A stretch of 64,000 nucleotides of DNA from Zanthoxylum bungeanum (Eukaryota > Streptophyta > Magnoliopsida > Sapindales > Rutaceae), in NCBI GenBank assembly GCA_019454045.1, contig SKCR01017747.1:1-64000 (forward strand), in the 5' to 3' direction. Positions 1-10,194 of this stretch are shown piece after piece. A program made the position numbers and the translations under genes. The notes beneath the pieces are model-generated. The model did not search any database. It had not been told where the DNA came from and saw only the letters and a program-made list of their open reading frames with translations. The first letter of the stretch is position 1. Every line of letters starts with the position of its first letter.

Positions 1-295
1 TAAGGGGATTTTTCTTTCCTCTGTAAAATATACATAAAGATGAATTATTTTTCTGACACCATAGGTTTCACTTGGACAATGTAAACATAAATGACATTCG
101 TGAGTTGATGGAGAATAGACGGACAAGTTGTAGATGGTGCAATTGGAGCTACTAGACCTAAATGAGGATAAATCAAGCGCTGAACTTTTCTGCTAGAAAG
201 TTCAGACTGAATATGATCTCTGCCGGAGTTTTTCTTTCCCAACTATTTTGAAATGAAAAGCTATAGTCTACTGTTTAGGTTTCTAACTTGATTAG
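1..295. other. Left edge, no feature recognised
   Basis: AT-rich sequence with only short open frames on both strands, none showing a domain I recognise. The last five bases (291-295, ATTAG) are the left target duplication of the solo LTR that follows. It may be intron or flank of the Atos-like gene further right, but I see no exon of that gene here. Confidence 0.5.
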
Positions 296-1631
296 TGATC
301 GCGGTTTTATAAATTTAGCACGCAAGTGCATGTATCGCTCAAGACCTCAAGTAATACAATGATAAAATATCGGATAGCGTACCCACATGTACTTGATATT
401 TATCTTATTAATATCAAGATTAACCTACTTAATTTAAACTAAACTATTGAGAAAGAGAATTGATTTTATGATTTTAATTGAAAAATTAAATAGATAGCAA
501 ACAATAATTTTGAAGTTTAAACTTTATGCACGAGAAAAACCTAGGGTTGTAATTTCACCTAAGCACGCAAATAATGAGTCCGTACATTTTCCATTCAATT
601 GGGTTGTTATTAATTATTAACCTAAAATATTAAACTACCTACAAGCCTATTTCGATGGTCAGGTAGAAATATTCAATTTAAATCAATTAACTATATGTCT
701 ATGTTAATTAACTTAAAAACAAATTTATTCAGACTAGGTTCTAATATTGGTTACGCATGCCCTGCAGATATATTTCTATCCTGAAGGGAAATCTATTCAA
801 AAGAACTAGATTACGCCTATTATTCCTACGGCTAATCCAAATTCCATCCGTCGAGTTCCTAAGGATTTACGAAGACTATTCTGTTGTTGGTCAAACAAAT
901 AAAATAAGCATTCAAAGCACATAGAATAATAAATAATAAATAACAAACCCAAATGAATAAAAATTTGCAATTAAATTAATTAAATATGCTCGGGACCCAT
1001 TGCAACCATAGATTTAATGAATTATCTACTCATAATATTCAATAAAAATAAGTTAATAATAAATACAAGCCAAGAACTCATAAAAGATAAAGTTAGAGAG
1101 AAAAAAGAAGAAATAAACTCTCGTTTGCAGTTTTCGTCTTCAAACTCCAACTCCGGTTGATGCACATGTTCTTGCATTTCTCTAGGCATTCATCAATGCT
1201 CTGGAGGCTCCAAAATATGTTATGAGGTTTTATTTTAGGTTTTGGGACGAACTTGTGCTTATATAGGAGGTCCTGAGGATCTTTCCTTGATAAAAAAATT
1301 GGATTTAGGGCGAAACTGGGACTGATTTCCCCCGCGCGCGTCGCGACTCCCATTTCCACATTTGGCACGCGTCGCGAAGCTGTCAACTTTTTGTTCTTGA
1401 GCGCGTCTCGACGCACTTCGTGCGTTGGGGCACTCATTTTGACTTCGAAATTAACCCCGATTTACTCCGTATCTTGCCTTTTTTATCCATAATTAATTTC
1501 ATTGCGTCGTGATATTATTTTGATCTGTAAAAACGCACCCAAAACACATCGATTCACTCATAAAGTTCGAAATCACCCACAAAACATTAAAATGAAGGGG
1601 CGGGAAATATGTGTATTTTAGTTGCTCATTA
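296..1631 (-). mobile_element. Solo LTR C0, Athila-like Gypsy family, antisense
   Basis: A 1336-bp unit flanked by ATTAG at 291-295 and 1632-1636. Read on the minus strand it starts TAATGAGC, a G-to-A variant of the TGATGAG start of the C1 LTR at 52865, and ends near CGCGATCA. Shared landmarks with C1 and C2 in the same order are the 'cgcaagtgcatgtatcgctcaag' region near the U5 end, the 'ctgaagggaaatct' region and a CpG-rich block around 1320-1430. No internal region adjoins either side, so it is a solo LTR left by LTR-LTR recombination. It is much diverged from C1 and C2, so it is a related family or an old copy. Confidence 0.75.
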
Positions 1632-1800
1632 ATTAGTTGAGATGATATCCCAAACTATCACGTAGCACAATCTTTAATCTGTATGATTTAATGTAATTCA
1701 AGTGCACGCTTAGAAATGATTTAATTGACCAAAATTTCTGGTCAAACGGTCTGAACATAGGTGAGTTGAGACCAAAATAAAATCTGTTGGACATTTGTTG

Positions 1801-2174
1801 TGTTGTGTTCAGCTGGCATGATCAGCTAGATCAGCTGTACAACATGCATGCCACCCATGCAAATTAGCAAAGGAAGACAGCAAGCAATTGGAAGGCACCG
1901 AAAGTTGAGATGGTGACCTTGCCAATTGTTGACAGCTCCCCAAACCGTGTGTTACTGTAGCACGCGGTTTGGCATTATAAAAGGGAGCTTCTGAGTTCAT
2001 TTTCAAGTATCCCAGTAATCCCAGAAATCCGAAATTGAGTGAGAATAGAGAGTAAAGTGGTGTGAGAGTTTTTTGTAAAGCTTTGATTTGTAAGCTTTGT
2101 AATTCTTTTGTGAGTAATATAAAAGAATAGTTTTCTCTCAAATCACCTCTATTATTGTGTGTTTGATCACAACA
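1801..2174 (+). repeat. 5' LTR of Copia-1
   Basis: Runs from TGTTGTGTTCAGC to GATCACAACA. It is the same length as the 3' LTR (6931-7304) and differs from it at seven positions. It contains the U3 promoter with a TATA box at 1976-1983, inside a stretch of CAGCTG-type palindromes and near-repeats of 'cacgcggtttgg'. Open frames on the minus strand through this LTR are accidental. Confidence 0.97.
1976..1983 (+). promoter_or_regulatory. TATA box of Copia-1 LTR promoter
   Basis: TATAAAAG in the U3/R part of the LTR. It is conserved unchanged in the 3' LTR at 7106-7113. By position it should set the transcript start about 30 bp downstream. Confidence 0.75.
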
Positions 2175-2176
2175 AG

Positions 2177-2188
2177 TGGTATCAGAGC
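2177..2188 (+). other. Primer binding site (initiator Met tRNA type)
   Basis: TGGTATCAGAGC two bases after the 5' LTR end. This is the standard Copia primer site, complementary to the 3' end of initiator methionine tRNA. Confidence 0.9.
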
Positions 2189-2560
2189 TAAGGTTACTCG
2201 GAGGGATCCCGAAACTCAGAAACAGAGCTTCGGTTTGGAAAGTCGGTTCCGATATAAAGTTGTCGAAAATCGATTTTGAGCATACCATCAGACGTTTCAC
2301 AGCGAGACGAGCACGGTGGTATTTTCCGGGGATCAAACGGAGGTCCCAGCAGCTGTCACGCGCCGCACGCGCCTCACAGTCTCTGCCCCACGCGCCTTCA
2401 GTCGCAGCACGCGCAACACGCGCGTTCCAAGGAAGAAGACGATACACGTGGCGACACGTCAGCGCCCAGTCAGCTCCCAGTCAGCTGCCCAGTCAGCTGC
2501 CACGTCATCCGCCACTTCAGCACGTGCCACGTCAGCGGTGCCTGGTAAATTTCAGATAGA

Positions 2561-2709
2561 TCCCTGAACTTTCTGGAAATTACAATTTAGCCCCTATACT
2601 TTTTGGAAATTTCAATTTAGTCCCTGAACTTTTTCGTAATTGCACTTTGGCCCCTGAACTTTTGGAAATTGCATTTTGACCCCTGTAATTTCTGAAATTT
2701 GCAAATTGG
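2561..2709 (+). repeat. Five imperfect 30-bp tandem repeats in the leader
   Basis: Units begin near 2561, 2591, 2621, 2651 and 2680. Each has the pattern CCCTGAACTTTNTGGAAATT followed by a short pyrimidine/purine tail. They lie in the untranslated leader between the primer site and gag. Because the period is 30 bp, one minus frame stays open (2580-2762), which is an artefact. Confidence 0.85.
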
Positions 2710-2812
2710 TCCCTGTGTCGGATTTTGACAAACGAAGTGTCATTTCCACCATTTTTGACCATTCCGGACGCAACGGTGAGGTCCGTTTTTTGAAATTCTG
2801 CTTAGAATTTTT

Positions 2813-3639
2813 ATGATGGAAGGGGGCAACGGAAAAATGGTGTTGTTAACCAGTACCAACTATTTCACATGGAGAGGAAGGATGAAAGACCTTCTGTATG
2901 TGAAGGACTATGATGGATCGGTTTCTGGAGCAGAAACCAGAAGGATTGACCGATGGAAAGTGGGCTAATCTTCACCAGAAAATATGCAGTACTATTCGTC
3001 AGTGGATCGACGATAGTATCGTCAACCATGTCAGTGAAGAAACAAATGCACGTGTCTTATGGGGAAAGCTGGAGAAGCTTTTCCGAGCAAAGACTGGAAA
3101 CAACAAGCTGTACTACATCAAGAAGATGATGGGGTTGAAATACCAAGAAGGTACAGCTGTGGCGGACCATATCAACGATTTCCTCGGAACAATGAAAGAA
3201 CTGTCTGGATTGGGCATAGACTTGGGTGATGAGGTAAACGGCTTAATACTACTTAATACGTTACCAGAATCTTGGGAAACGTTCAGATCTACGGTGATAA
3301 ATTCAGCCGCAGATGGGAAAGTCACTATGGAGATGGCAAAGACCAGGATCTTCGAGGAAGAAAAGAGGACGAGAATGCAGGAGTCAACATCAGCCTCAAC
3401 CTCAGAAGCTCTAGTGACAGAAAAGAACACCAGAAGGGGGAGGAGTAAAAGCCGAGGCCCAGGGAGATCAGACAAGCCGGGGGAAATCAAGAACGAGGGA
3501 TATTGAGTGCTATCACTGCAAAAAGAAAGGCCATATGAAGAGGGATTGCTACAAACTGAAGAACGAGCAGTCCAGAAGAGATGGTGACTCTAATCAAGAA
3601 AGAGTTGCTACTACCACCGAGAAAACCTCCAAAGAATTT
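2813..3639 (+). pseudogene. gag: gag of Copia-1 (capsid and zinc knuckle), frameshifted
   Basis: The likely start is ATG at 2813 or 2816, after which the text reads into a 'NYFTWRGRMKDLLYVKD' capsid start typical of Tnt1-like gag (UBN2 type). A frameshift near 2905-2915 moves to the frame that holds most of gag (2910-3506, 198 aa) with 'NARVLWGKLEKLF' and 'LLNTLPESWETF'. A second shift in a run of five G at about 3478-3482 moves to the frame of the CCHC zinc knuckle, CYHCKKKGHMKRDC at 3508-3549. The protein would package element RNA into virus-like particles. Neither break is compatible with a full product. Confidence 0.92.
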
Positions 3640-3966
3640 TGCATAATGTATGAAGAAGCTGTTATGAATCTTGCCAGCCATGAGACCAGTTGGGTGATAG
3701 ATAGTGGCGCCTCCATACACGCCACATCTCGCAGAGACTTCTTTTCATCTTACACACCAGGGGACTACGGTGCTGTAAGGATGGGGAATGACGGACAGTC
3801 CAAAGCCGTCGGTATTGGAGACATCTGCCTTGAAACAGAGAACGGGACAAGGCTAGTGTTGAAGGGAGTCAAGCACATCCCGGACATCCGGTTAAACCTG
3901 ATCTCAACAGGCAAGCTGAATGATGAAGGTTTTGCAGCACCTTTAGCGACGGATGCTGGAAGCTAA
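3640..3966 (+). pseudogene. Aspartic protease region of Copia-1 pol
   Basis: Continuous with the zinc-knuckle frame. It contains the catalytic motif WVIDSGAS at 3691-3714 and the typical downstream 'HIPDIRLNLISTGKL'. The protease would cut the gag-pol polyprotein. The frame ends early because of an indel near 3930-3942. In the other frame the expected continuation is visible but stops at TGA 3972-3974, where the family normally has a Gly or Trp codon. Confidence 0.9.
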
Positions 3967-3977
3967 CTAAATGATCA

Positions 3978-5276
3978 ATGGTCGTGGCACGAGGTAAGAA
4001 AGATTCAACTCTGTATTTGATGCATGCTAAGCTTTCAAATAGTAGCATAAATACAGTCAACAGCAATGAGGCAGCCGAGCTATGGCATAAAAAGCTCGGT
4101 CACATGAGTCAAACAGGGATGGAGATACTACGCAGGCGGAATGTTCTTCCGGAATTGAAGAACTCACACTTACGGAAGTGTGAACACTGCATGGCTGAAA
4201 AGCAGAACAAAGTATCCTTCCAGAGTTCCCTGCCTCAACGGAAACCGGAGGTACTAGATCTCATACATTCAGATGTATGTGGTCCGATGCAGACTAGAAC
4301 ACTTGGTGGGTCACTGTATTTTGTGACATTCATTGATCATTTAAGGAAGATCTGGGCATACACCTTGAAGAGAAAAGATCAAGTGATGGGAGTGTTCAAG
4401 GAGTTTCACGCCCTGGTGGAGAGAGAAACCGGTAAGAAACTCAAATGCATCAGAACAGACAACGGTGGAGAATACAGAGGTCCGTTTGATCAGTACTGCA
4501 AGACGCAAGGAATCAGACATCAAACGACACCTCCGAAGACACCTCAGCTGAATGGCCTAGCTGAGAGGATGAACAGAACCTTGTGCGAAAGGGTCAGAAG
4601 CTTGCTGTCACAAGCCAAGCTGCCGAAGACATTTTGGGAGGAGGCACTCAACACAGTAGTACATGTTTTGAACATGTCCCCAGCGGTCGCACTGAAAGGT
4701 AATGTTCCTAACCAAGCCTGGACAGGTAAAGAAGTGTCATACCAACACTTGCACGTCTTTGGGTGCAAAGCTTTTGTACACATCCCAAAGGACGAGAGAT
4801 CCAAGCTTGATGCAAAGACGCGACAGTGTGTCTTTATTGGCTATGGTCAGGATGATTTCGGATACAAACTGTATGATCCTGTGGAGAAGAAGATCGTCAG
4901 GAGCCGAGATGTTGTCTTCGTCGAAGACCAGACCATAGAAGATATCAGAAAGAAATTGAAGACAATGCCCCAGCAATACAGAAATGTGAATCCAGAACCT
5001 CATACACCGGTGCCAGTACGAGTTGAAGATGAGGTTCCCAGACATGAGGGTACAGGTGATGAAGCTCCCAGAGATGATGATTATGATCAACCACCAGTAC
5101 CAGAAGCTACACCAACAGTTCCACAAAGAAGTCTGACAGAGAAAGGCGACCTTCAACCAAATACTCTGCATATGAGTATGTGCTGCTTACTGACGGGGGA
5201 GAACCCGAGAGCTACTAAGAGGCTTTGGAAACAGATGACAAAGAAAAGTGGGAGGAAGCCATGCAAGATGAGATGA
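3978..5276 (+). pseudogene. GAG-pre-integrase and integrase of Copia-1
   Basis: A 432-aa frame. It begins with the pre-integrase segment, then the HHCC zinc-binding part ('LWHKKLGHM' to 'CEHCMAEKQ'), then the rve core with the DDE residues: IHSDVCGPM, RTDNGGEY, and the Glu in NGLAERMNRTL. 'FIDHLRK' is one residue shorter than the usual FIDDxSRK. The C-terminal part ('KCVFIGYGQDDFGYKLYDP') is followed by a variable acidic linker. The last 40 or so residues are out of frame after a shift near 5150. Integrase would insert the cDNA, making the 5-bp duplication seen at the ends. Confidence 0.95.
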
Positions 5277-6302
5277 AATCTTTGCATGACAATCACATTT
5301 TTGAGTTGGTGAAATTGCCAAGAGGCAAAAGGGTTTTGAAGAACAAATGGGTGTACAGGGTGAAGCAACAGGAGCACACTTCACAACCCCGGTACAAAGC
5401 CAGACTAGTTGTCAAGGGATTCAATCAGAGGAAAGGCATTGAATTCGATTGAAAATCTTCTCTCCAGTTGTGAAGATGTCATCCATCAGAGTGGTACTCA
5501 GCTTAGCAGCAAGCCTCGACCTGGAAGTTGAGCAGATGGATGTCAAGACCGCATTTCTTCACGGAGATCTGGAAGAAGAAATTTACATGGAGCAACCAGA
5601 AGGCTTCAGAGTCAGCGGGAAAAAGGACTATGTGTGCAGACTCAAGAAAACCTTTATGGTTTGAAACAGGCACCGAGACAGTGGTACGTGAAGTTCGAGT
5701 CAGTTATGGGGGAGCAGGGATACAAGAAGACCACTTCAGACCATTGTGTTTTCGTTCAGAAGTTTTCTGACGATGATTTTATCATCTTACTACTGTATGT
5801 AGATGATATGTTGATAGTTGGCCGGAATCAATCGAGGATTGATAATTTGAAGCAGCAACTGAGTAAGTCTTTTGAGATGAAAGACTTGGGGCCAGCTAAA
5901 CAGATTCTTGGCATCAGGATCGGTCGTGATCGGAAAGCCAGGAGGTTATACTTGTCACAGGAGGAGTACATCGAGAAAGTATTTCGGAGATTCCAGATGG
6001 ACAAGGCTAAAGCGGTTAGCACTCCTCTTGCTACCCACTTTAGATTGAGTACACAACAGAGTCCCTCTACTGAGTCAGAGAATGAGGAAATGAAACAGGT
6101 TCCATACACCTCAGCAGTGGGAAGTCTTATGTATGCCATGGTGTGCACGAGGCCAGACTTAGCACACGCAGTTGGATTGGTCAGCCGGTTTATGTCAAAC
6201 CCAGGACGAGAACACTGGAATGCTATCAAATGGATCATGCGGTATCTTCGAGGCACATCCAAAATGAGGCTATGTTTTGGAAGCAGGGAAAACCAGTGTT
6301 GA
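5162..6302 (+). pseudogene. Reverse transcriptase of Copia-1
   Basis: The pieces in order are 5162-5452 (frame with nonsense TAA at 5216-5218, then 'KWEEAMQDEM', 'YKARLVVKGF'), 5449-5664 ('FSPVVKMSSIR', 'EQMDVKTAFLHGDL') and 5634-6302 ('LYGLKQAPRQWY', catalytic YVDD at 5796-5807, 'KDLGPAKQILG'). Frameshifts lie near 5450 (run of A) and near 5652 (one C missing). All RT motifs are present, so the breaks are recent and scattered rather than a domain loss. Confidence 0.95.
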
Positions 6303-6769
6303 TGGGCTACACCGATTCAGATATGGCAGGAGATGTGGATACCCGAAAGTCTACTTCGGGGTATCTGATTACTCTCTCAGGAGGAGCTGTGGCATGGCAA
6401 TCGAGGTTGCAGAGGTGTGTTGCACTTTCTACAACAGAGGCAGAATTCATTGCAGTTACAAAAGCTTGCAAGGAATTGTTGTGGATGAAGACATTCGTCC
6501 AGGAATTGGGTTTCAAGCAGGAGAAGTACATTTTGTACTGCGATAGCCAGAGTGCTATCTATCTCGGTAAAAATTCCACCTTTCATTCGAGATCAAAACA
6601 TATCGATGTGAGGTATCACTGGATACGCGACGTCCTGAGCTCAAGGCTGTTAGAACTCAGGAAGATTCACACCGACGACAACGGTGCCGATATGTTCACG
6701 AAGGTTTTACCGAAGGAGAAGCTTGAAATCTGTCGTGCCATAGCCGGGATGACAAAACTCTCCACATAG
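6281..6769 (+). pseudogene. RNase H of Copia-1 (pol C-terminus)
   Basis: After a shift near 6285-6300 the frame reads 'GYTDSDMAGDVDTRKSTSGY', then 'VALSTTEAEFIA', 'YCDSQSAIYL', 'RSKHIDVRYHWIRD' and 'ADMFTKVLPKEKLE', and ends at TAG 6767-6769. The Asp-Glu-Asp residues of RNase H are visible. It would degrade the RNA strand during reverse transcription and form the end of pol. Confidence 0.95.
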
Positions 6770-6918
6770 TCAGAGTGGGGAGATTCAGAGAACTACGATT
6801 GGCTTGATCCCAACTCAGGGTACGTAGGCAGTCATACAAATGCAGCGAGGGGGGGATCCTTTTGAGGATCCGATTTGGATGATTGATGGTCGGCTCAGAT
6901 TTTGGGGAAATCTTCACC

Positions 6919-6930
6919 GAGGGGGAGATT
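6919..6930 (+). other. Polypurine tract of Copia-1
   Basis: GAGGGGGAGATT directly before the 3' LTR start at 6931. It primes plus-strand DNA synthesis. Confidence 0.9.
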
Positions 6931-7304
6931 TGTTGTGTTCAGCTGGCATGATCAGCTGGATCAGCTGTACAACATGCATGCCACCCATGCAAATTAGCAA
7001 AGGAAGACAGCAAGCAATTGGAAGGCACCGAAAGTTGAGATGATGACCTTGGCAATTGTTGACAGCTCCCCAAACCGCGTGTTACTGTAGCACGCGGTTT
7101 GGCATTATAAAAGGGAGCTTCTGAGTTCATTTTCAAGTATCCCAGTAATCCCAGAAATCCGAAATTGAGTGAGAATAGAGAGTAAAGTGGTGTGAGAGTT
7201 TTTTGTAAAGCTTTGATTTGTAAGCTTTGTAATTCTTTTGTGAGTAATATAAAAGAAGAGTTTTCTCTCCAATCACCTCTATTATTGTGTGTTTAATCAC
7301 AACA
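6931..7304 (+). repeat. 3' LTR of Copia-1
   Basis: 374 bp, TGTTGTGTTCAGC to AATCACAACA, followed by the target duplication TGTTG. It has seven substitutions and no gap relative to 1801-2174 by eye. Confidence 0.97.
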
Positions 7305-7309
7305 TGTTG

Positions 7310-7782
7310 TTCATCAATTATAAAGAGAATTGCGATTGTAATGCCTAACCTCTAGTTATATCAATGCTATTAGAGGTGCCGCCGCACTCAGGTATTTTAA
7401 GTTGTGATTTTTTATATATTAGATAAAATTCTGTATGTTTGAATAGTCAACACACCATTTGACTGGTCAAAGGCGGCACTTTGGTAGTATTTGGGCGGGT
7501 TGAACTACCAAAATGCATTGCCCGCCTACCATCTTCGACAACATAGTGTTATATATATTGCAATGATCTAGTGGTGTTGCTCACTTTATGGGTGACACTG
7601 TTTGATTATTCCATAGCTTCAACATCATTCACGAGGCGATTAAGATTTAAGAAATGTACCACATGCTCAGTTGCTCATATATATAGTATGTGTGTGTTTC
7701 TTTTGCTTAATTAATTCATATTATTGGAATGAGCTGAGGTTCTTATAATGTGTTCCTTGTGCATAACTGCATATTCAACTAG
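7310..7782. other. Probable intron sequence upstream of the Atos-like exon
   Basis: No open frame with recognisable content. It ends in a T-rich tract and CAACTAG at 7776-7782, which fits a 3' splice site for the exon at 7783. A small inverted repeat (TTTGGTAGT 7480-7488, ACTACCAAA 7504-7512) is the only structure I see. Confidence 0.5.
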
Positions 7783-9247
7783 ACGTTTATCCGCCAAAAA
7801 ATCACCTTAGCCTCTTCTATGCCGACCTCTATACCTGGAAATGGATGCCATAAAGGTTCTGAGATAGAAAACTCTGTCAAGCCGTCCTCTGTTCCAACCA
7901 TTGGTCAATCTTTTCCAATTAGTGGGGAGTTTTCCGATTCAAGTAAACCTGACACTCTGCATACATCTCCAAATGAAAAAGAGACTGAAACTGAAGGCTC
8001 TGGCTATAAGGGAAATCTTTCCTGTGGATTCTCCAGTAGTGAATATATCAATAAAGGTGGAAAGGACAGTAGTCCACCAAATACATGCCAAGGAAATGTG
8101 AAAAAGTCTGTAAATGGACCTTGTAGGGTCAATAAGAGTACTACTGGCACCGGTGTTCTACGCTATGCTCTTCACCTCCGCTTTTTATGCCCTTTTCCAA
8201 GGAGATATTCAAGATCAATCCAGAGGTGCAAATCCGATCCTTTATGTGCACCAGCAGTAAACAAGGGTAGTGAAGGCGAGCGACGCTTCTATTTGTATAA
8301 TGATATGAGGGTGGTATTTCCCCAACGCCATTCAGATGCTGATGAGGGCAAGGTATCAAGTTTATGTGTTTTTAACTGATTTCGTACCACTTTTTGTTGG
8401 AGAAGTATGTGCTCAATCTGCTTATAATTTCCATGCACAGTGCTATCTGTTGGCTGAGAATTTATGGTTATCTGACATTTATATTATAGTTACTGATTGC
8501 TTGCTTGCATTCACTGTGCATGCTGATATTTCCTTTACTACTGCTCTGATATGGGAATTCTTGAGGACTTGCTGATACTTCCAGATGCATAATAGCTGAA
8601 ACTAAATGTATAGGCTCCAGGTTGTGGCAAATATGTATATGGTTTCTTAGTTGTGACACGTTATAGTATCATGGCTCCCAAGGGGTGTGGATTGGTGGCA
8701 TAAGACTTAGGATTTGGTTGCTCAAGTCCTAGATTCGAATCCAGAGGGTGTACTTTTTGTAGGAGCCTGGGGCAGCCGAGGGTTTTACCTGCTCCGTTTA
8801 AGCTCGGATCGGGTGGTTTGGCGGCGGGGTTTTCAACATTTCCAGGAAAAAAAAAAAAAAAAAGTTATAGTGTCATGACATCCTAAACAATGGAAAGAGT
8901 GGTCAAGGATCAAACAAGGCATGTTAGATTTATGCTTCCGATATTTACTGGAATCATGTTCTTCATTGTTAGAATTTAAGATACGGTTTATTTGGAGCAT
9001 CAAAGCTTGTTTTTCAATTATGAGTATAAAGGAATCTACTCAATTTTCCGAACCAATATAAATTTGGAAGACGTATCAACTGTTCGATATCTTGCTAAAT
9101 CATCTGGTAGCCATTTTTAGCTTGCAAATGATAAATGCTGGACCCTTTACATTCATTCCATCTAACGGGCATGTTCTTTTCTCTTTGCAGTTGCATGTGG
9201 AATATGATTTCCCATCTGAGCCCAAGTATTTCGACATCAGCAGCTAA
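7783..9247 (+). CDS. Atos/FAM214-like protein, last two exons (partial)
   Basis: Exon 7783-8352 ends AAG|GTATCA, and exon 9191-9247 follows a TTTGCAG acceptor in phase 0 and ends with TAA 9245-9247. The first exon opens right after an AG with 'TFIRQK', then a Ser/Lys-rich variable stretch, then 'GVLRYALHLRFLCPF', 'RRFYLYNDMRVVFPQRHSD' and 'DEGK'. The last exon adds 'LHVEYDFPSEPKYFDISS'. This order matches the C-terminal domain of Atos (FAM214) proteins, annotated in plants as Atos-like or meiosis chromosome segregation family protein. Their molecular role in plants is unclear. The preceding exons are not in the window, so the gene is 5'-partial here, either because of a very long TE-filled intron or because it is broken. 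No in-frame stop occurs in either exon. Confidence 0.75.
8674..8863 (+). mobile_element. tRNA-derived SINE in the last intron of the Atos-like gene
   Basis: A 190-bp insert ending in a 17-A tail (8847-8863). It is flanked by a 14-bp target duplication with one mismatch (8660-8673 and 8864-8877, GTTATAGT[A/G]TCATG). A B box close to the tRNA consensus (GATTCGAATCC) lies at about 8731-8741, and an A-box-like TGGTGGCATAAG lies upstream. Long duplication, poly-A end and internal Pol III promoter together define a SINE. It has no coding capacity and depends on LINE enzymes. Confidence 0.88.
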
Positions 9248-10194
9248 AATACCCAGTTATCTTTTCCCAGCTGAAAAGCTGGTTGTGTACATTTCTGTAA
9301 ATATGTGTACATAACAATCTCCTATCTTCTCATCCTCTGATGTGGAAGTAAGCCCATTGTATTTGTACAAAACTTTTACGCTCTATTTGGTGTTGCGATT
9401 AGAAAATTGTGGTGAACAAATTGGTTCATAAACAGTGTTATGAAATTTTGATTTATGCTAAAAATTAATTACGGTGTACTTTTTTAATATTTTGATGGTG
9501 AGGAGTTAAAATTTTTAACTTTTGCAAAACTCAATTTTTAAAAGAAGTCACGATTAATAATCGCAATTTCTTATCATTAACTAAACACTTAAAAATCGTA
9601 TTTTGATCCAAATATAGTTTTGTCATCTCACCCACAGGTCAAATTATAATATCAAACCAACACTTATTCAATAATAATTAGATAGATTCAATTTATTGAT
9701 TTCAATTATGATCCTGAATGGTTACTTTTTAGCCCTTTTGAGTTTGGTAATCTGTTCATTTGACACTCATGCCTTGGAGTTGTGGAAGTTGATATTAGGT
9801 CAAATGTATTATATCAATCACACCTAAGAGTGACAAATTCTCCCATCTTGTGAAATTAAGTGAATGTAAAACAGCTATGTTTCATGCTCGATCATTAAAA
9901 CTATATTTCTTTCAATAGCTCTAATAAGGCAACAGATTAAGGTTAAGTTTGAGAAGCTTTTATATAGGAATGTGTATGGTTGGGTTTGGTATAATTATAA
10001 AAAAAATTTAATTACAATTATACGGTTTTTCTAAAAATAAATCTTTCAATTTTTTAATAAAAATTATAATTATTTATTGACGTTTAGTTCAATATTTTTG
10101 CTATTTTTTTAATAATAAGAATAAAATTTCAAAATTTATTAGCATCATTAAATCTAATATTTATTCAATTTTTCCTTGCATTATAGCTTTTCTA
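9248..10194. other. 3' UTR and intergenic sequence
   Basis: About the first 130 bases after the stop are probably the 3' UTR of the Atos-like gene. The rest is AT-rich with no open frame or recognisable repeat. Confidence 0.5.

Larger units (their letters stand above)
1801..7304 (+). mobile_element. Complete Ty1/Copia element (Tnt1/Tork-like), broken coding region
   Basis: A 5504-bp element with TGTTG target duplications at 1796-1800 and 7305-7309 and two 374-bp LTRs. The order is LTR, primer site, leader, gag, protease, integrase, reverse transcriptase, RNase H, polypurine tract, LTR, which is the Copia order. The pol sequence resembles the Tnt1-like (Tork) lineage. At least six frameshifts and two nonsense codons break the single gag-pol frame. 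I counted seven substitutions and no indels between the LTRs, so insertion was fairly recent. It lies upstream of the Atos-like exons in the same orientation, possibly inside an intron. Confidence 0.97.

Noticed and set aside
1809..2447. 212-codon minus-strand frame
   Set aside because: It crosses the 5' LTR and leader of Copia-1. The LTR part recurs at 6939-7136 because the LTR is repeated.
3478..3482. Programmed frameshift at the gag-protease border of Copia-1
   Set aside because: Copia elements normally use one frame. The other frameshifts in the same element are random, so an indel in a G run is simpler.
7480..7512. Short inverted repeat as a terminator or hairpin RNA
   Set aside because: Nine-bp stem only, likely chance in AT-rich intron.
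9400..9660. Possible second MITE downstream of the gene
   Set aside because: I could not define terminal inverted repeats or a target duplication.
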